A stretch of 64,000 bases of DNA, taken from positions 248,001-312,000 of the forward strand of contig AJXE01000001.1 of the NCBI GenBank assembly GCA_000263395.1, written 5' to 3'. Below are positions 59,413-64,000 of this stretch, one piece after another; the first letter of the stretch is position 1; every line of letters starts with the position of its first letter. The position numbers and the translations under genes are program-made. The notes under the pieces are model-generated. The model did not search any database. It was not told the origin of the DNA and saw nothing but the letters and a program-made list of their open reading frames with translations. The DNA comes from Stutzerimonas stutzeri TS44. Lineage in GTDB: Bacteria; Pseudomonadota; Gammaproteobacteria; Pseudomonadales; Pseudomonadaceae.

Positions 59413-60798
59413 GTGTTCTCGTTGAAGCGCCAGGGCGATTTTCGCCTGCAATTGAGCCGAACCCTGAGCCAGCCGGGCCGGCATCTGGTCGAGCTGTACC
59501 TGTTCACACCCCACGAGACGACCTTTTCCGCCCGCACCCTGAGCGAGGAGCAGTTCTTTCACGGCGCGCTGATGCACCGTTTCCGCCTGCTCGGCCAGCC
59601 CACCCAGGACCGCGCCAGCAAGCTGGACACCTCCTTCTCGCTGCTCTCGCCGCACTACGAGATCATGCACGGCGCCTGGTTCTTCCGCTTTCAGGCGTCG
59701 CTCGACCGCCTGCGCCAGCAGCTGCAGGGCAAGGCCGCCGCCGAGCCGCTGGCGCGTGCGCTGCGCCTGAGCCAGAACTTCGCCCAGCGCCTGCGCAAGG
59801 GTGAGCCGCAGCAGAGCAAGCAGTCGCGCTACTTCCGCCAGCTGGACGTGTACTTCTCCTGGCTGGCCGAGCAGTTCCTGCTGGAAAGCATGACCCTGGA
59901 AGGCTACGACGAGCTGGACGACGAGCTGCAACAGGCGGTGCTGGCGTTCATCCAGCAGGAGCGCCGCTACCGCGCCGAGCGCGGCTACCAGGGCGACTTC
60001 AAGGGCGCGCCGACCCGCGTGTGGAACCGCATGAGCCTCTACCTGCGGTTGCTGGAATACCCGGTGGTGCTGCGCCAGCAGCTGATCGAGCTGGGCGCCG
60101 GCACCCGCAAGCTGGTGAAGGCGGCGTCCACCATGCTGATCATGTCGCTGTTCACCTACTTCCTGTTCAACGTGCGCGACGCCAGCCAGAAGCTCTCCTT
60201 CGCCCTGCTGATGGGCATCGCGCTGATCTACGCGATTCGCGACCTGTTGCGCGACGACCTGATCGACACCGCCACCCGCTGGCTGCGCAAGGGCAAGCCG
60301 CGCTGGAAGCTGCGCCTGCTGATGCCCTACACGCAGAAGGTGATGGCCCAACAGCTGCTCTGGCTCGACTACCGCAAGCTGGGTGAGCTTCAGCGTGCGG
60401 TGCGCGAGCATTCCGGCAAGTGGGCCACCAACGAGGAGCGGCAGATCGTCTGCTACCGCTCGCGGCTGCTGCTGGACAAGGCGGCGCTGACCCAGAATCA
60501 GATTCAGGAGCGCCTGACGCTGGATTTCGAGCCGCTCTGCGCGCTGATCCAGGCCAGCCACCAGCAGCTCTACGAATGGCAGGAGGAAGACGGCCAGCCG
60601 CCGGTCGTCCAGGCGCATGCCATCGAAAAGCAGCACGACTACAACCTGCTGCTGGTCAGCCGGCAACCCGGCGAGCCAGGCGAGATCGCCCAGCGCTGGA
60701 CCTTGCGCCTGAGCGCCGGCGGCATCGTGCGCTGCGAGAACAAGGCGCTGTCCTGGCCGGAAGCGGCGGCGCGCTCGCGCTGGTGGTGGCGGGACTGA
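59413..60798 (+). CDS. Conserved hypothetical membrane protein
   Basis: A 461-residue protein starting at GTG 59413 with AGCGGAGGT upstream. It begins MFSLKRQGDFRLQLSRTL. A large charged, helical N-terminal domain of about 240 residues is followed by two adjacent membrane helices (MLIMSLFTYFLF and FALLMGIALIYAI), then a charged segment and a C-terminal domain of mixed strands. I recognise it only as a conserved protein of Pseudomonas and relatives; no catalytic motif is evident. The frame open upstream to 57475 is antisense to purK and purE and not coding. Confidence 0.85.
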   Translation: MFSLKRQGDFRLQLSRTLSQPGRHLVELYLFTPHETTFSARTLSEEQFFHGALMHRFRLLGQPTQDRASKLDTSFSLLSPHYEIMHGAWFFRFQASLDRLRQQLQGKAAAEPLARALRLSQNFAQRLRKGEPQQSKQSRYFRQLDVYFSWLAEQFLLESMTLEGYDELDDELQQAVLAFIQQERRYRAERGYQGDFKGAPTRVWNRMSLYLRLLEYPVVLRQQLIELGAGTRKLVKAASTMLIMSLFTYFLFNVRDASQKLSFALLMGIALIYAIRDLLRDDLIDTATRWLRKGKPRWKLRLLMPYTQKVMAQQLLWLDYRKLGELQRAVREHSGKWATNEERQIVCYRSRLLLDKAALTQNQIQERLTLDFEPLCALIQASHQQLYEWQEEDGQPPVVQAHAIEKQHDYNLLLVSRQPGEPGEIAQRWTLRLSAGGIVRCENKALSWPEAAARSRWWWRD

Positions 60799-60827
60799 GG
60801 GCGCGGTTGCCGCCAGGTCCTTAACGC

Positions 60828-61751
60828 TCAGTCGTCGCCTGCGCCGTCCCAGCGCCCGGCGCCGCTCTCCAGCTTGCGCCAGAGCAGGCGCACCGGTGCC
60901 TTGCGCACCAGCGCGCAGCGGTACAAACGAATCTCCAGCGGCACGCGCCAGTGCTCGCCGCCGCAGATCACCAGCTCGCCGCGCGCCAGTTCGGCGGTCA
61001 CGCTCAGCCGCGGCACCCAGGCCAGGCCGAGCTTCTGCATCGCCATGCTCTTCAGGCTGTCGGCCATGGCCGTCTCGTACACGGTGGTCGAGCGCAGCCC
61101 GCGCTGGCGCAGCAGCGCATTCACCGAGCGCCCCAGCGAGGCGCCGGCGCTGTAGGCCAGCAGCGGCACGCTCTGCCCGCTGTCGGGATCGAACAGCGGC
61201 GCGCCGGCCTCATCCACCGCGCACACCGGGACGATCTCGGTGCGCCCCAGCACCAGCGAGGGGAACAGCTCGGGGTCCATCTGCAGGGTCGCTTCCGGGT
61301 CGTGGTAGGCGAGGATCAGGTCGCAGGCGCCCTCGCGCAGCGAATGCACCGCCTCGCCGACGTTGGTCGCCACCAGCCGGCTGTTGACCGGCACGCCGTC
61401 GCGCCCCAACTGCGCCAGCCATGCCGGGAAGAAGCCCAGCGCCAGCGAGTGCGCGGCGGCGATGCGCAGCACCTCGCCGCGCTGGCCCTCGAGGTTGTGC
61501 AGGTAGCGCACCACCTCGCCGACCTGCTCGACGATGTTGCGCGCAGTGATCAGGAACAGCTGGCCAGCCTCGGTCAGCTCCACCGGCGTGCGCGCGCGGT
61601 TCACCAGGGTCAGCCCCAGCGTGCTCTCAAGGCTGCGGATGCGCCGGCTGAACGCCGGCTGGGTGACGAAGCGCCGCTCGGCCGCCTGCGAGAAGCTGCG
61701 GGTAGCCGCCAGGGCGATCAGGTCTTCCAGCCATTTGGTTTCGATGTTCAT
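60828..61751 (-). CDS. LysR-family regulator divergent from aspA
   Basis: A 307-residue LTTR. The winged helix-turn-helix at residues ~10-70 reads FSQAAERRFVTQPAFSRRI and then LVNRARTPVELTEAG. The effector domain follows from ~90. The divergent placement to aspartate ammonia-lyase, with a T-N11-A palindrome between, suggests that it controls aspA, with aspartate, fumarate or a related acid as possible effector. As I recall, this pair is also adjacent in P. aeruginosa. Confidence 0.93.
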   Translation of the reverse strand: MNIETKWLEDLIALAATRSFSQAAERRFVTQPAFSRRIRSLESTLGLTLVNRARTPVELTEAGQLFLITARNIVEQVGEVVRYLHNLEGQRGEVLRIAAAHSLALGFFPAWLAQLGRDGVPVNSRLVATNVGEAVHSLREGACDLILAYHDPEATLQMDPELFPSLVLGRTEIVPVCAVDEAGAPLFDPDSGQSVPLLAYSAGASLGRSVNALLRQRGLRSTTVYETAMADSLKSMAMQKLGLAWVPRLSVTAELARGELVICGGEHWRVPLEIRLYRCALVRKAPVRLLWRKLESGAGRWDGAGDD

Positions 61752-61818
61752 GCCATCTCCGCTGCGTCATCCGGTCACAGGATAACGCTCACCGCCGAGT
61801 CTACGTCACAGCCATCGT

Positions 61819-61833
61819 ATGCCGATTCGGCAT
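61819..61833. promoter_or_regulatory. LTTR box between LysR gene and aspA
   Basis: ATGCCGATTCGGCAT is a perfect 15-bp palindrome with the T-N11-A pattern of LysR-type sites, 67 bases upstream of the LysR start on one side and 97 bases before aspA on the other. Confidence 0.55.
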
Positions 61834-61930
61834 GAGCCAGCGGATAACGGCATTGGCTGGCGAACGGCCGCAGGCCTTATGGTAACTGACATCGCGGTCA
61901 TCACCGCCTTTCCCCTGGATGAGAGTCATC

Positions 61931-63355
<1,425 letters not shown>

Positions 63356-63379
63356 TTGCCGACGCGGGTGGTACCAGAG

Positions 63380-63409
63380 AACGAGGAATGGTTTCGGCCA
63401 TTCCTTGTT
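63380..63409 (+). terminator. Terminator of aspA
   Basis: AACGAGGAATGG (63380-63391), a 6-base loop, then CCATTCCTTGTT (63398-63409) form a 12-bp stem with one G-T pair, 24 bases after the aspA stop. Confidence 0.7.
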
Positions 63410-63899
63410 CGTGGGGTATCGTGCTGTGGGGATTTTGACCGGTTTGGGTGTGTTGCCTGCGCGTTTTGCTTCATGGCGCCTGGCGCGTGGCCTGAGCGCC
63501 CGGTTTCGCCCTGCTGGGCGACTCACTTTTTTCAGTCGCGAAAAAAGTAGGCAAAAACGCTTGCCCCTGCATCCGACCCCGGCTGCGCCGGGGTTCCCTC
63601 GCTCCATCGCCGCTCCGGGGGCCGGCGTAAAGGGGCGGTTGGTGTTGCCTGCCAGGTCGTGCAGGAAAAGCAAAGCCGGCTTCTCGATCTTCCGGGCAAC
63701 CCGGACTCCTATCCCGCCAGGAAACCGAGTGGAGATGTCCCCGATCTCCAGGCGCATCCCTGAACGAACTACCTCCCAATCCTGTCGGCCCGGGGTCAAT
63801 TCCCGCTGCCCCGGGAAATCCCGATGAATCGGCTTTCCCCGATCGCTCGTCGTTTCGCGGCACGCAGTTCAATGCGCCACAGGAATCAAACGCGGATAC
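63410..63899. repeat. Non-coding stretch resembling a dispersed Pseudomonas intergenic repeat
   Basis: No credible gene is seen. Around 63515-63575 is an inverted pair ACTTTTTTC (63525-63533) / GAAAAAAGT (63540-63548), followed by GC-rich text of a kind I recall as widely repeated between genes in Pseudomonas and related genera. Further down are GGAGAT/ATCTCC near 63732-63750 and a CCCGGG-rich segment near 63790-63815. The frame open from 63405 to 63827 has no protein-like character and is not called. Confidence 0.5.
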
Positions 63900-63900
63900 T

Positions 63901-63934
63901 GTTGCGAATTATTATCACTAGAATATGATAATAG
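63901..63934. promoter_or_regulatory. Fur-box-like AT-rich inverted repeat
   Basis: TATTATC (63910-63916) and GATAATA (63927-63933) are inverted arms in an AT-rich island, preceded by GCGAAT. GCGAATTATTATCA resembles Fur sites in front of iron-uptake genes. The regulated gene, if any, lies beyond the window. Confidence 0.35.
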
Positions 63935-64000
63935 CTCCCGACCAGTGCCCTTCCGGCCGGTCGCTCCCGTCCTCACCCGCGTCCGCTCAGGTTTACCCAT

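Noticed and set aside
63405..63827. A 140-residue plus-strand frame at the right end
   Set aside because: No ribosome-binding site, no domain character, repeat-like nucleotide sequence; overlaps the aspA terminator.

Overview
The window is high-GC gammaproteobacterial chromosome and reads as Pseudomonas sensu lato, most likely the Stutzerimonas (P. stutzeri) group. This rests on protein families, gene order and repeats, with no database search. As I recall the PAO1 map, positions 98-34149 follow its mtgA-rpoH-ftsXEY-M16-M16-rsmD ... fdx-coaD-ggt-mutM-ilvD block, and 57526-63355 follows its purK-purE-LysR-aspA block. The material between and inside these blocks is more lineage-specific.

Layout. 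98-6044: a cupin protein, the transglycosylase MtgA, a PAS-GGDEF-EAL protein and a CHASE hybrid kinase. 6130-10024: rpoH, then ftsY-ftsE-ftsX transcribed leftward. 10189-10332: a 144-bp palindromic MITE-like element. 10380-13829: two M16 peptidase-family genes and rsmD. 14434-20262: a four-gene leftward operon that looks like a synthase-dependent exopolysaccharide machine. 20383-24726: a TetR regulator divergent from a coniferyl-aldehyde-dehydrogenase-like gene, a Tat lipoprotein and a GMC oxidoreductase. 24833-34149: coaD, ferredoxin, ggt, a Na/Pi transporter, mutM, a heptad-repeat tract, rlmI and ilvD. 34225-40917: two L,D-transpeptidase-family proteins and a 1361-residue hybrid kinase. 40995-45120: a DUF2388 protein, an OsmC protein and a TRAP transporter. 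45212-47809: a methyltransferase, tRNA-Thr(TGT) and an Mrr-type restriction endonuclease. 47918-53866: acyl-CoA dehydrogenase with its TetR regulator, an AraC regulator, topB with an upstream SOS box, and dgkA. 54089-63355: electron-transfer and redox genes, a UDG-like protein, purE-purK, a conserved membrane protein, a LysR regulator and aspA. The last 645 bases carry a terminator, a dispersed-repeat-like stretch and a Fur-like site, but no gene.

The most interesting locus is 14434-20262. In transcription order it encodes: a receiver-like/zinc-ribbon/GGDEF-like protein whose catalytic motif is destroyed (SEEIL) but whose RxxD inhibitory-site motif is kept; a processive GT2 synthase with the QxxRW motif; a TolC-like outer-membrane channel fused to a C-terminal TIM-barrel, glycoside-hydrolase-like domain; and an HlyD/Alg44-like adaptor without PilZ. 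The inferred logic resembles Pel, alginate and PNAG secretion with a different part list: c-di-GMP reception by a PelD-like pseudo-cyclase, polymer synthesis and inner-membrane translocation by the GT2, a periplasmic bridge by the adaptor, and outer-membrane exit with periplasmic trimming in one polypeptide. The product and function are unproven.
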